Of a DNA stretch of 64,000 bases, positions 26,490 through 36,293 are shown in pieces; position 1 is the stretch's first letter; every line of letters begins with the position of its first letter. The position numbers were made by a program, and so were the translations under genes. The notes below the pieces were generated by a model. It had not been told where the DNA came from. It saw only the letters and a list, made by a program, of their open reading frames with translations, and did not search any database. Source of the stretch: an uncultured Pseudomonadota bacterium (GTDB lineage: Bacteria > Pseudomonadota > Alphaproteobacteria > RF32 > CAG-239); NCBI GenBank assembly GCA_949297185.1, contig CASFRM010000002.1, positions 1 through 64,000 of the forward strand, given 5' to 3'.

Positions 26490-26491
26490 GA

Positions 26492-26929
26492 TTAAAGTTT
26501 TTTTATCATCTTGGCAAAGGTGATACCGCGTTCTTCAAAAATATCGCCCTCTTGGCGGTAACCCATTTTTTCGTAAAAACCGATTACATTAATCATGGCG
26601 TGCATGATAATATTTTTATAACCGGCTTCTTTGGCTCTTTTTTCGGCATAGGCAACCAGAGCGTGGCCGACGCCTTCGCCTTGATATTTGCTGTCTACAG
26701 CTACTTGCATCATACGGATGTTTTTATCGTCGAGGGGAATCAACATCAAACCGCCGATGAGTTTGTCATCAAGGTTTTCAACACAACCGATATGGAGATA
26801 ATTTACCTCTTTGTCGCGGTGGGAATCTAAGAATTTTAGACCCAACGGTTCCAACAAAACTTTGTAACGAAGCTCAACAAGTTGGTCGTAGCGGCCGGAA
26901 CCAAATTCAATGTCGATCATTTTTTTCAT
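26492..26929 (-). CDS. GNAT-family N-acetyltransferase
   Basis: A 145-residue GNAT protein. The acetyl-CoA loop reads KYQGEGVGHALV after the strand MMQVAVDS, and the C-terminal FYEKMGYR is typical. The ATG at 26929 is chosen because GGAGA lies six bases upstream; an earlier in-frame ATG at 26968 has none. The N-terminal RYKVLLEPLG pattern is shared with several uncharacterised bacterial GNAT proteins. Substrate unknown. Confidence 0.8.
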   Translation of the reverse strand: MKKMIDIEFGSGRYDQLVELRYKVLLEPLGLKFLDSHRDKEVNYLHIGCVENLDDKLIGGLMLIPLDDKNIRMMQVAVDSKYQGEGVGHALVAYAEKRAKEAGYKNIIMHAMINVIGFYEKMGYRQEGDIFEERGITFAKMIKKL

Positions 26930-27079
26930 TAATTTTCTCCCCAATAATATATATTCTTTATTATGCATGCTTTATTTATCTTAGTCAATCATAAAGGCTT
27001 AAAACAATGCTTGCGTATTTTAATTTTTTCGGTATGTTGTTGAGTAAGATAAATTTTATGCTTTGAGAAAGATTATAAA

Positions 27080-28888
27080 ATGAGTAATCACGATATAAGT
27101 TTAATCAGAAATTTTGCAATTATCGCCCATATTGATCACGGAAAATCGACACTGGCTGACAGACTTATCGAAAAATGCGGCGGCTTGGAAAAAAGAGAAA
27201 TGACCGAGCAGGTGTTAGATAATATGGATATTGAGCGGGAAAGAGGTATTACGATTAAAGCTCAGACCGTTAGACTTAATTATACGGCTAAGGACGGAAA
27301 AACTTATCAGCTCAATCTTATTGATACTCCGGGGCATGTGGACTTTTCTTATGAAGTTTCGCGTTCTTTGGCATCTTGCGAAGGTTCGATTTTAGTGGTG
27401 GATGCAACGCAGGGTGTGGAAGCCCAAACACTTGCTAATGTTTATTTGGCAATTGATAACAACCACGAGATTATTCCGGTATTAAACAAAGTGGATTTGC
27501 CATCGGCTGATGTCGACAGAGTAAAACAACAGATTGAAGATGTTATTGGTTTGGACACCTCGGAAGCGGTAGAAACATCCGGTAAAACAGGGCTAGGTGT
27601 TGATGAATTGCTGGAAGCAATCGTGCATAAATTGCCGGCACCAAAAGGTGATGAAACAGCCCCGCTTAAAGCTTTGCTGATTGACAGCTGGTATGACAGC
27701 TATTTAGGTGTGATTATTTTGGTTAGAGTTCATGACGGGATATTGCGTAAGAAAACTCAAATCAGAATGATGTCAAACAATGCGGTATATCAAGTTGATA
27801 GGGTAGGTGTATTTTCACCAAAAATGACTGATGTTGAAGCTCTTTACCCTGGGGAAGTCGGCTTTATTACTGCCAGTATCAAAAGTGTGGGAGATTGCAG
27901 CGTCGGTGATACAATTACCGATAATAGGCAACCTTGCGGAGAGGCTTTGGCAGGATTTAAGCCATCTATTCCGGTGGTGTTCTGTTCTATCTTTCCGGTG
28001 GATTCAAGTCAGTATGAGGCGTTAAAAGATGCCTTGGCTAAGCTTAAGCTTAATGATGCCAGTGTTGATTATCAAAATGAAAATTCTGCTGCTTTGGGAC
28101 TGGGTTTCAGATGCGGATTTTTAGGCCTTCTGCATATGGAAATTATCCAAGAAAGGTTGGGCAGAGAATTTGATTTGGACTTGATTACCACGGCTCCGTC
28201 GGTGGCATATAAAATTCATTTGACCAACGGGGAAAATATTACTTTGCATAATCCGGCAGATATGCCCGAACCAACTAAGATTGCTTCTATTGAAGAACCT
28301 ATGGTAAAAGCAACTATCTTGGTGCCGGATACTTATTTGGGGTCGGTGTTAAAGCTTTGTACGGAACGCAGAGGTGAGCAACAAGAGCTTACCTATGTCG
28401 GCTCGAGAGCTATGGTGGTATATAAAATTCCGTTAAACGAAATCGTATTTGATTTTTATGACAGGCTTAAGTCGATTACCTCGGGGTATGCAAGTTTTGA
28501 CTATGAGCTTATCGGATATCAGCAATCTGATTTGGTAAAGGTTCAAATTTTAATTAATGAAGAACCGGTTGATGCCTTGGCGTTTCTATGCCATAAATCG
28601 GAGGCCGAATCGAGAGGTCGTCAAATTTGTGAGAGACTTAAAGATTTGATACCCAGACATTTGTTTAAAATTCCGATACAAGCGTGCATAGGCGGAAGAG
28701 TGGTGGCCAGAGAGACTATTTCGGCCTTGCGTAAAGATGTGACCGCAAAGTGTTACGGTGGTGATGTTACCAGAAAACGCAAGTTGTTGGATAAGCAAAA
28801 GAAGGGTAAACTAAGAATGCGTCAATTCGGAAAAGTTGAGGTTCCGCAATCAGCGTTTATTGAGGCTTTGCGTATCGGCGATGAATAA
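27080..28888 (+). CDS. lepA: Elongation factor 4 (LepA), back-translocating GTPase
   Basis: A ribosome-binding GTPase that acts in initiation and in rescue of ribosomes under stress. The 602-residue product has [13 protein letters not shown] (G1, about 17-29), RGITIKAQ (switch region), DTPGHVDF (G3) and NKVDLPSAD (G4), then the EF-G-like domains and the C-terminal domain unique to LepA, with [18 protein letters not shown] and a final [12 protein letters not shown]. Confidence 0.98.
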   Translation: MSNHDISLIRNFAIIAHIDHGKSTLADRLIEKCGGLEKREMTEQVLDNMDIERERGITIKAQTVRLNYTAKDGKTYQLNLIDTPGHVDFSYEVSRSLASCEGSILVVDATQGVEAQTLANVYLAIDNNHEIIPVLNKVDLPSADVDRVKQQIEDVIGLDTSEAVETSGKTGLGVDELLEAIVHKLPAPKGDETAPLKALLIDSWYDSYLGVIILVRVHDGILRKKTQIRMMSNNAVYQVDRVGVFSPKMTDVEALYPGEVGFITASIKSVGDCSVGDTITDNRQPCGEALAGFKPSIPVVFCSIFPVDSSQYEALKDALAKLKLNDASVDYQNENSAALGLGFRCGFLGLLHMEIIQERLGREFDLDLITTAPSVAYKIHLTNGENITLHNPADMPEPTKIASIEEPMVKATILVPDTYLGSVLKLCTERRGEQQELTYVGSRAMVVYKIPLNEIVFDFYDRLKSITSGYASFDYELIGYQQSDLVKVQILINEEPVDALAFLCHKSEAESRGRQICERLKDLIPRHLFKIPIQACIGGRVVARETISALRKDVTAKCYGGDVTRKRKLLDKQKKGKLRMRQFGKVEVPQSAFIEALRIGDE

Positions 28889-28984
28889 TCTCGGCGAAGT
28901 TTTGTAAAAATATAAATTAAATGTTGTATTTTAAAATTGAGGCTATATATTAAGGTTGTCGGGTGTATAGCTCGACATATCATA

Positions 28985-29033
28985 AAAGCAGGGCAGGAGT
29001 TTTCAAATAAACTTTTGAGAATTCCTGCCTTTA
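28985..29033. terminator. Bidirectional terminator between lepA and truA
   Basis: AAAGCAGG, GGCAGGA and TTTTC form one arm and GAGAATTCCTGCCTTT the other. It overlaps the truA stop codon and serves both convergent genes. Confidence 0.78.
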
Positions 29034-29771
29034 GTATGTAACTTTGCTTAAGTATAAGCCGCAGGCAGGTGCCGTAACGCCTGCTTTGGAGCGGTCTTTG
29101 GCTTCTAGGATGTTTTTTATTTCTTGAGGAGGAATTTTCCCTTCTCCGACCATTTTTAGTGTGCCGACCATGTTTCTGACTTGGTGGTGTAAGAAAGATT
29201 TGGCTTCAACCGTGAATATTATTTCATCTCCGTTTTGTTCAATATCAAATTTATCCAGCGTTTTTATCGGGGATTTGGCTTGGCAAGCGGCAGCTCTAAA
29301 AGAAGTAAAATCGTGTTTGCCAAGAAAGTACTTTGCGCCTTGTTGCATTTTTTTGACATCAAGCGGAACCGGAACCCACCAAACTCGGTTGTTGAGAAGA
29401 ACTGACGGAGCCCTACGGTTGAGCAAGCGGTATATATAGCCTCGTCCGGTGGCCGAAAATCTGGCATGAAAATCGTCAGGCACTTGTTCGACATTAAGCA
29501 CAACGACAGGAGCTTCGAGTTGTCTTAAGTTGGCGTTGAAAGCTTCTCTGATTTTCCATTCTTCCATTGATGTTTCAAAATCAATGTGTGCAACTTGAGC
29601 TAAAGCATGCACACCGGCGTCGGTGCGACCGGCGGCAGCGACTTCGGAATGTCGTCCGCTTAAAATTTCTAGTACTCTTTCAAGATATTCTTGAATCGAC
29701 GGGCCATCCAGTTGGCGTTGCCAACCAAGAGTGTGGGTGCCGTCATATTCAAGTGTTAGTTTATAGCGCAT
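29031..29771 (-). CDS. truA: tRNA pseudouridine(38-40) synthase
   Basis: Makes pseudouridine at positions 38-40 of the tRNA anticodon arm. The 246-residue product has YDGTHTLGWQRQ at the start, the catalytic Asp in AAGRTDAGVHAL and the FLHHQVRNMVG motif. The ATG at 29771 follows GAGG and gives the usual MRYKLTLEYDG start; an in-frame start four codons upstream is less likely. Confidence 0.97.
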   Translation of the reverse strand: MRYKLTLEYDGTHTLGWQRQLDGPSIQEYLERVLEILSGRHSEVAAAGRTDAGVHALAQVAHIDFETSMEEWKIREAFNANLRQLEAPVVVLNVEQVPDDFHARFSATGRGYIYRLLNRRAPSVLLNNRVWWVPVPLDVKKMQQGAKYFLGKHDFTSFRAAACQAKSPIKTLDKFDIEQNGDEIIFTVEAKSFLHHQVRNMVGTLKMVGEGKIPPQEIKNILEAKDRSKAGVTAPACGLYLSKVTY

Positions 29772-29780
29772 AGTTATCCT

Positions 29781-29818
29781 CAAAAAATAAAAGGGGCATT
29801 TCTTTTATGCCCCTTTGT
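29781..29818 (-). terminator. Terminator of the Gfo/Idh oxidoreductase gene
   Basis: AAAGGGGCA and TGCCCCTTT pair across a loop of nine bases, with T-rich flanks on both strands. It lies between two co-directional minus-strand genes, so they are probably separate units. Confidence 0.83.
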
Positions 29819-29836
29819 TTTATTTTTGGCAAGTGT

Positions 29837-30844
29837 TTATTCTGCAGCCATTTGCAGATTAGAACTAAAATTTACGGCATCTTGCACCGCCCATATTACT
29901 TTTAAGGCATCAAGAGCTTGTTCGCCGGAAATTCTCGGCATCTCTTTACCTCTGATGCAGTTGGCAAAGTGATTGAGTTCCGATACCAAAGGTTGAGCTT
30001 GCATTATAAACAAGTTTTCAACGCTTCCTTTTAAGCCGTAGCGAAGATTTTCCGGTAAGTCGTTGGCGTTAACACCATGCATGCGGCCTTGCGAATGAAC
30101 GGCAATACTTTGATTGATAAAATCTAGATCAATGTAGTTGTCGTTGGTAGTAATATTTAAGGTGCGAATTCTTGATTGAGTTATGCGAGAAGCTGTTAAA
30201 ACAGCGGTTGCTCCGTTGGCGAATTCAATCATGGCTGTGATGTAATCTTTGCCTGCCGGTGATTTGTTGGTGCGAACAGCAGAGGCTTGAACATCTACTA
30301 CCGGTGATTTTACCAAAGATAAAATTATTTCGGCATCGTGAATCATCAAGTCCATGGCGACGTCAACATCGGTAATGCGGCCTGAAGCAGCAGACATTCT
30401 GCGGGCTTCGAGCGAGCAGATTTGAGAATTATCGGCCAAAATTTTGTGTAATTGCTCAATGGCCGGATTAAACTGTTCAATGTGACCGACAAGAAGAGTT
30501 ACATTGTTGCGGTGCGCAGCCGAAATTAATTCTTGGCATTCAGCTTCGGTAGTGGCAAGCGGTTTTTCCATTAGGCAGTGGATGCCTTTGTTTAAGAAAA
30601 ATAAGCCTACTTCGGCATGGGTGACAGAAGTGGTAACAATGCTTACGGCGTCAACATCGACGGCAACTTCTTCGAGAGATTTGTATGCTTTGATGCCAAA
30701 AGTTTCGGCAGCCGCTGCAGCTGCTTCCGGAATAATGTCATATACGCCGACTAATTCAAAGTCAGACAATGTTTTGTATGTTTTAAGATGATTTTTGCCC
30801 ATCATGCCGGCGCCTATTACGGCAACTCTAATCGGGTTAGTCAT
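29837..30844 (-). CDS. Gfo/Idh/MocA-family NAD(P)-dependent oxidoreductase
   Basis: The 335-residue product has the Rossmann motif VAVIGAGMMGKNH at residues 7-19, the EKPLA signature of the family and a C-terminal alpha/beta domain. Family members oxidise or reduce sugars and sugar nucleotides. A UDP-GlcNAc 3-dehydrogenase role (GnnA, lipid A) is possible because alphaproteobacteria often have such genes, but no lipid A gene is near, so the substrate is left open. The final ten residues are Ala/Ser-rich. Confidence 0.85.
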   Translation of the reverse strand: MTNPIRVAVIGAGMMGKNHLKTYKTLSDFELVGVYDIIPEAAAAAAETFGIKAYKSLEEVAVDVDAVSIVTTSVTHAEVGLFFLNKGIHCLMEKPLATTEAECQELISAAHRNNVTLLVGHIEQFNPAIEQLHKILADNSQICSLEARRMSAASGRITDVDVAMDLMIHDAEIILSLVKSPVVDVQASAVRTNKSPAGKDYITAMIEFANGATAVLTASRITQSRIRTLNITTNDNYIDLDFINQSIAVHSQGRMHGVNANDLPENLRYGLKGSVENLFIMQAQPLVSELNHFANCIRGKEMPRISGEQALDALKVIWAVQDAVNFSSNLQMAAE

Positions 30845-30960
30845 ATTTATTTTACCTCTAAATTGTTTGTAGAATTTTAATTTTGGTTTACATATACCAA
30901 TTATTTTGGTAAAAAGCTTTTAAATTCTTGTTACATTTTGTTACAAAATCAGGGGGCTTT

Positions 30961-32715
30961 ATGATTAGGAACTTCGCTCGCGGATTAATGTTATCGGCAA
31001 CAATGTTGTTGGCTGCGTGTGCCGCAGATAGAAAATCATTGGGTAATGATTTGCAAACTACCGATTTGGTGTTTACCGGTACTTATGAAAAGACTCCGGA
31101 TAAAATTGATGTGTATTACGCTATGGCCAGAGCTGCAAAGTATAACGCAGATGTTTCGGCTCAGAATATGTTTAAGAAAATCTACGGCGAAGAAGAGAAC
31201 CCAATTAAAACTGTTGAGGCATTGTTTAATGCAGGTCAGCCGGAAGATAAGCTCTATAACGCCGCAAGAGCAATGGATTTTGCCGATATTTATGCTATGA
31301 GCGTGTTGACGGATAATCAAGGATATATCGAAAATAATTTGTATGCTAAGTCTGCTCAAAACCTAAGTTTGGCAGCCATAAAGTTACAAAGGGAAGAAAT
31401 CTTTGCTCTCAAGCAAATTAAAAAAATTGATAGAATCCTAAACCAGCAAGGAAAAATCTTAACTAAGCTTAACGAGCAGGCAAAAAATGATGAGTTGACC
31501 GTGCCACAACTTAATTACCGCAAAAATTTGGAAGTGGCTTTGAACAATTTGGGTGAGATTAAAAAACAATTGCAGTTTACTTCTACAGAATATTCGCAAT
31601 TACTTAAGGTTACCGATAAGGATTTGTCTTTGACAGGTAAGAGATTTTACGAGTTGGAGGATTTTGACAGAAATTATACTCCCGATATCTTTGCCGATGC
31701 GGCAGCTGCAAATCGTCGCGAATTTGCTTTGGCTAAAGAACAGTTAGGTTCTTTTAATACTGCAAAAGCAAGAAGACAGGCTTATGTGGATTACCCTCCG
31801 GTTGCCAGACTCGATATTAACGGTTTGCAAGTTGATGACGCGAGATATGAAACCGAGTTATTTAATAAAGCCAAAAGAGTTACCCTGAATTTGCTTAATG
31901 CCGTAGACGAATATCAGAATGACAAAAAAGACGAGAGAGTAAAACAAAAAGCTTTTGATGAACTGGCTGCTTTGGTTATGACGCAAGTGGAATTGGCTTA
32001 TCGGTTGGTCGAAAAAGCTTCGTTTGACTATGAGGCAAATCGCTATAAACTTTCTGACGCTAAAAATTTGTTGCGCGAAATGAAGAAAAAAGACAAGTTG
32101 CCGGATTATGAAAAAATTGATTTGCTGAATCAAGAGATAGCAATAATTGCTTTGGAACAGAAAGAGGCTCAAATATTGGCCGAAAGAGCCGCCGCTTTGC
32201 GTAATCTGTATTATTTGGCCGGATTGTCGCCGTTTGATAAGAATATGTTGAAGGGAAAAATAGCTGATATTGAGGCTTTGTTACGAAAGGCATTTAATAA
32301 AGATGTGATTGTCATGCTTTCGGCAGTTAAAGAACAACCTAGATGGGATGACGGTGGAAACGCTTGGGCTCATAAGGATGGGTGGCTTGAAGAATTAATT
32401 GATGGTGGTGATAAATCACATAAAAAAGTTAGCCCGGCTAAGAAAAAAGCTAACAAAAAAGTTAAAGCCGTAACCGCTGCTAAAAATAAAACCATGTTGC
32501 AGCTTGGGGCTTATACAGATATGAATAATGCCGTTGAGGAGCAATTGAGAATAAAAAACAATGTGGCTGCTTTGAGCGGTTATGATATGTTTATTGAGGA
32601 TGCCGTGGTTGATGGTGTGTTATATCATCGAATTATGGTTAAGCCTGAGGCTCAGAATCTGAAATCTTTGTGCAATCAGGTAATTTCTCAAGGATTTGAA
32701 TGTATTTTACGATAA
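30961..32715 (+). CDS. TolC-like outer-membrane-factor lipoprotein with C-terminal SPOR domain
   Basis: The ATG at 30961 follows AGGGGG and opens a lipoprotein signal peptide with lipobox LLAAC (Cys about 20). The 584-residue product has long helices rich in Ala, Leu, Lys and Glu with spacing like TolC-type outer-membrane factors (about 60-460), including a paired pattern of coiled-coil segments. A Lys-rich linker (about 485-510) leads to a C-terminal SPOR domain (about 512-584), which starts MLQLGAYTDMNNA and ends in a Cys-containing strand. SPOR domains bind denuded septal peptidoglycan. It is first of three co-directional genes. The TolC likeness is by pattern only; the SPOR domain is more secure. 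Confidence 0.65.
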   Translation: MIRNFARGLMLSATMLLAACAADRKSLGNDLQTTDLVFTGTYEKTPDKIDVYYAMARAAKYNADVSAQNMFKKIYGEEENPIKTVEALFNAGQPEDKLYNAARAMDFADIYAMSVLTDNQGYIENNLYAKSAQNLSLAAIKLQREEIFALKQIKKIDRILNQQGKILTKLNEQAKNDELTVPQLNYRKNLEVALNNLGEIKKQLQFTSTEYSQLLKVTDKDLSLTGKRFYELEDFDRNYTPDIFADAAAANRREFALAKEQLGSFNTAKARRQAYVDYPPVARLDINGLQVDDARYETELFNKAKRVTLNLLNAVDEYQNDKKDERVKQKAFDELAALVMTQVELAYRLVEKASFDYEANRYKLSDAKNLLREMKKKDKLPDYEKIDLLNQEIAIIALEQKEAQILAERAAALRNLYYLAGLSPFDKNMLKGKIADIEALLRKAFNKDVIVMLSAVKEQPRWDDGGNAWAHKDGWLEELIDGGDKSHKKVSPAKKKANKKVKAVTAAKNKTMLQLGAYTDMNNAVEEQLRIKNNVAALSGYDMFIEDAVVDGVLYHRIMVKPEAQNLKSLCNQVISQGFECILR

Positions 32716-32783
32716 TTTGTTTGTAAAAATATAAATTATGGAGTATCCTTAACCATTATAGGTGGCTAATTCAGAGGTTTTTG

Positions 32784-33890
32784 ATGTCAGATGAGCACAA
32801 ACTTGATGAACTGCGAAATAGATTGAAAGAGCAGGCAGAGGCTTTTGAAAGAGAACTATCAGGTGAAGATGGTGACGGAGCCTGGCATAGAGTAGCAAAC
32901 CGCAGTGGTGACACAAAGGTTTTGTTTGATGATGATTTGCAGTTTGTTGGAAAAAATTTGGAAAGCGGAAAATTTGCTAATGAAGATTTAAAAGGAGCTA
33001 ATTTTTCGGTTGCTAATCTGAGCGGGGTAGATTTTTCCGGTGCTGATTTGCGCGGGGTAGATTTCTCCGGTGCTAATTTGACAGGGGCAAATCTTTCAGG
33101 TGCCGATTTAACAGGTGCTATATTTTCCGGTGCCGTGTTACAGAATACTAATTTTGCTAAAGCTAAAATGCATGGAGTAAAACTTACCGATGCTGATTTA
33201 GAAAACGCAATTTTGATCGATGTTGATATTGATGCTGCCGGTTTAGAAGAACTTCAGGCCGTAATTGAGTATTTAGCTAAATATTATCCGCACAAACTAA
33301 GCCTTAAAAATATTAGTTTGAAGGGTATTAGGCTCGCTAATATTGATTTGAGTAAGCTCGATTTGCGCGGTGTCGATTTTACCGGTGTTGATTTTACCGG
33401 TGTTAATATCGTAGGCTTGGATTTAAGTGAATGTATAATTACTCCGCAACAAATTGCTCAAGCTTTAGGAAGAGTGCCGGGACCTGAAGAATTAGCCAGA
33501 ATTATGGCCCCTAAAAAGAAAAATAAAGCAAATTATAAAGGTGTTGATTTTACCGAACTGTTTTTGGGAAGCGGAAAAGAGTTCGGTGTTTGGGATTTTC
33601 AAAAAGATAAAGGCGTTAGTATTGAAACCCTGCTTAAGGCCGGAAAAAAAGTTTTTGGAAAGGCTGATAAACCTGAGGTTAAAGATAAAGAAGCTTTGGA
33701 TAATGCAAAATCAGAGCAAGAAAAACAGTCTAATTCCCATAACGAAGAATTACGAAGAATTATTGAGGAAAGAAAGCAAAAAGAGCTTGCTGCCCGTAAA
33801 GCAATGAAAGACAGCTTGGAAGTTGAAAAACAGAAAAATAATGATACAAAACGACGGATAATTCCGTTTAGAAGCGGAAGAGGAAGATAA
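32784..33890 (+). CDS. Pentapeptide-repeat protein
   Basis: The 368-residue product has a first block of A(D/N)LxG-type repeats at about 62-145 (for example GADLRGVDFSGANLTGANLS), a short helical interruption, then a second block (LRGVDFTGVDFTGVN) to about 215. These fold as right-handed quadrilateral beta helices and often act as binding scaffolds; some protect gyrase. The C-terminal third is charged, Lys/Glu-rich and probably coiled-coil. No signal peptide. GAGG precedes the ATG at 32784. It ends five bases before the coupling-protein gene, so the two surely form an operon. Confidence 0.9.
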   Translation: MSDEHKLDELRNRLKEQAEAFERELSGEDGDGAWHRVANRSGDTKVLFDDDLQFVGKNLESGKFANEDLKGANFSVANLSGVDFSGADLRGVDFSGANLTGANLSGADLTGAIFSGAVLQNTNFAKAKMHGVKLTDADLENAILIDVDIDAAGLEELQAVIEYLAKYYPHKLSLKNISLKGIRLANIDLSKLDLRGVDFTGVDFTGVNIVGLDLSECIITPQQIAQALGRVPGPEELARIMAPKKKNKANYKGVDFTELFLGSGKEFGVWDFQKDKGVSIETLLKAGKKVFGKADKPEVKDKEALDNAKSEQEKQSNSHNEELRRIIEERKQKELAARKAMKDSLEVEKQKNNDTKRRIIPFRSGRGR

Positions 33891-33895
33891 AGGCA

Positions 33896-36226
33896 ATGGG
33901 AGAAAATATTTCCATCACCGAGGAAAAAAGCCGCGTCAGAGCATTGATAAATGCCGGCGCGGTTTTGTTGCTTACTTATTTGAGCTTTTGGGGAATATCC
34001 GTATTTTGTTTTGCCCTTTTGGAAGGTGCTTATGCTCTCAATTTGATTGCCGGAGATGGTTTGAATTGTGAATGGGCTAAACTTTTTTATAATCCTTTCT
34101 ATGTCTTGGAGATTTATGTAAATTGGTGGAATGAATTAGTGCAAAGTATGCGCCTTATGCAGTTTTCTCCGCTGTTGTTAATTCCAATTGTGGTACCGGT
34201 GGTTATGGGTGGGACTCTGGTGTTTACTTTTTTGGGAAGAAAATATTCTTTCAAGTTGTGGTACGTCCTAACTTATCATTTTGCTAAGCATTCTGATGTA
34301 AAAAAAATGGGAATAATCGGTAATGCCGGTATAGTGTTGGGTAAATTTGCCGGAGATATCTTGAGCACTAAAGAGACAAAGTCTGTATTGTGCGTCGGGG
34401 ATATGGGAACCGGTAAAACCTCTAACGAAGCAATTCCTTCGATGCTTAATGCCGATGGTTATTCTATAATTGCAATGGATTTAACCGGTGCGTTGCCTAA
34501 ATATACGGCGGGGTATAGGGCTACTTTGGGAAAGGTTTTTTACTATAACTGGGATTTGGTAGATGAACCTGAAAAAAATCTTTTTTATCCGCGGTGGAAT
34601 CCTCTTTGCATTAAAAATGTGCCTCAGAATCCTGATGATAAAAAGGCTTATATTAAACGAATAGCAAAGTATATTATTGATGTTAACGAAAAAGAAAAAA
34701 ATACTTACTGGAACTTATTGGCTTATACCTTTATTGCGGCAATATTGGAATTCTGGACGGCAAAGGTTACTCAGGCCAAAGCTAATGATTATTTCTTGGA
34801 AAAAATAATATCAGGCAAGCATCTATCTAAAGAGGATAAAGAAATTCTTATGAGTTATTACATCCATATGCCGGATGGGTATGCTCAAAAAGCTATCGAT
34901 TTGTTGCTGAATAACTCTGTAAACGAAGAAAATTATATGCCAATCGGAAGTTGGGCCGGAATTCCTGAACAGTGGTGCGGAAAAGATGTTTGCTTTGCGG
35001 CAATTACGGATTGGTTAATTGGCAATTATATTACCAATAAAGATGAGGAAAAAAGAGATTGGAAATCTTGGATTGTTTCTTTGTATAATGAGGCCGTACT
35101 TTTTGGCTATGGCGAGTTAGCCGCTGAGGGATTTAGTAAAATGGTTATGTTGTCTTCAAGGCAACGCCAGATTGCATTTGTTTATGCTTTGAGGCCTTTT
35201 AAGATATTTACTAATCCGTCAGTAAGGGAAAGAACTGATGGAAATGACTTTGATTTTGATTATATCAAAGGTATGTTTGATGAAAAAGAGGGCGTGCTAA
35301 AGCCAGTTACTGTTTATTCGCTCGCTAATTCGTATCCTTCAAAAATTTTAAATCAAATGTTTGTTGATGAAGTTTTGTATCGTAACTTGAATGGTAATGA
35401 CAATGCCGACGGATTGCCGGTTATGTTGGTGCTTGATGATGTGGGGCACAATTTAAGAATTAGAAATTTATCGCAGTTACTGGAAAGCGGAAAAAAATCA
35501 AAGGCGGCGGCACTGCTTTTATGCAATAGTTTGGATTTGGTGGAAAAAACTTATGGACATGAAGATATAGAGACAATTGTTAGCTGTTCGGAATATAAAA
35601 TTGTTAAGGCTAAAAATAATAGATTGCTGAGTGAGCAATTTTATAAATTGGCAAATTTTGCAACTAAAACAGTTCAAATTTCACAGTACAAAGAAAAATT
35701 GAAAAGATACGAGGGAAAATTTTTTGCCAATGCTTATTATTTTGAAAAATTAGCTCACTATTTTGAGCTGGATAACGATGTAGATACTAAGGATTGTCAA
35801 ATACTTTTGGCAGAAGGATTTTATAATCGTCCAATACTAACCGATAATATATTAGTAGATGATGAGGATGTTTTTAAGAAGTTGATCGTGTTGGATACTG
35901 ATTATACTTTGTCCGATGAAGTTATGTTTAATAAAAATGTAAAAGATTTGAATACTCCGAAAATAACGGAGATGTTCGATAAACTGAAACTGAAGCCGGA
36001 AGATTTGAGAGAGTTGAAAGAAAATTTTGATTTCGCTTTAAGTGAGATAGATGAAATGAAAAAACAGGACAAAGATGAAATCGAAAACAAAATAAAAGAA
36101 AAAAAGCAGGCCCTAAAAGAAAAGCAGAAAAAATTACAAACCGATGAAAAAGATTGGTGGATGAAAGAAGGGGCTTTTGATGTTTATGAAATGGAAGATA
36201 AAAATCCGTTTACCCTGAAAAAATAA
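33896..36226 (+). CDS. VirD4/TraG-type coupling ATPase (type IV coupling protein-like)
   Basis: The 776-residue product has two N-terminal membrane segments (about 18-45 and 90-113) and then a RecA-like ATPase. Walker A is GDMGTGKT at 168-175. Walker B is LVLDDVGH at about 511-518, and the following segment with SGKKSKAAALLLCNSLDLVEKTYG resembles the sensor helix of TraG/VirD4 (only its ends quoted here as key: Gly-Lys start, Tyr-Gly end). The C-terminal 100 residues are a charged coiled coil, as in effector-recruiting coupling proteins such as DotL. Coupling proteins feed DNA or protein substrates to type IV secretion channels. No relaxase, VirB or Dot/Icm gene is in view. The ATP-binding parts are clear; the pathway is not. 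Confidence 0.8.
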   Translation: MGENISITEEKSRVRALINAGAVLLLTYLSFWGISVFCFALLEGAYALNLIAGDGLNCEWAKLFYNPFYVLEIYVNWWNELVQSMRLMQFSPLLLIPIVVPVVMGGTLVFTFLGRKYSFKLWYVLTYHFAKHSDVKKMGIIGNAGIVLGKFAGDILSTKETKSVLCVGDMGTGKTSNEAIPSMLNADGYSIIAMDLTGALPKYTAGYRATLGKVFYYNWDLVDEPEKNLFYPRWNPLCIKNVPQNPDDKKAYIKRIAKYIIDVNEKEKNTYWNLLAYTFIAAILEFWTAKVTQAKANDYFLEKIISGKHLSKEDKEILMSYYIHMPDGYAQKAIDLLLNNSVNEENYMPIGSWAGIPEQWCGKDVCFAAITDWLIGNYITNKDEEKRDWKSWIVSLYNEAVLFGYGELAAEGFSKMVMLSSRQRQIAFVYALRPFKIFTNPSVRERTDGNDFDFDYIKGMFDEKEGVLKPVTVYSLANSYPSKILNQMFVDEVLYRNLNGNDNADGLPVMLVLDDVGHNLRIRNLSQLLESGKKSKAAALLLCNSLDLVEKTYGHEDIETIVSCSEYKIVKAKNNRLLSEQFYKLANFATKTVQISQYKEKLKRYEGKFFANAYYFEKLAHYFELDNDVDTKDCQILLAEGFYNRPILTDNILVDDEDVFKKLIVLDTDYTLSDEVMFNKNVKDLNTPKITEMFDKLKLKPEDLRELKENFDFALSEIDEMKKQDKDEIENKIKEKKQALKEKQKKLQTDEKDWWMKEGAFDVYEMEDKNPFTLKK

Positions 36227-36293
36227 TTGTTATTTTGCTGATAAATTTGATATATTCGGCTTTATAAGAGCGAATCGTTTTGAAGTATAGGAA

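Noticed and set aside
32960..33440. Pentapeptide-repeat DNA as a tandem repeat array or CRISPR-like element
   Set aside because: The periodicity is of 15 bases and is explained by the encoded five-residue repeats; no spacer-repeat structure exists.
33896..36226. Integrative conjugative element or plasmid remnant around the VirD4-like gene
   Set aside because: No relaxase, integrase, mating-pair genes, attachment repeats or nearby tRNA; flanking genes are chromosomal housekeeping genes.
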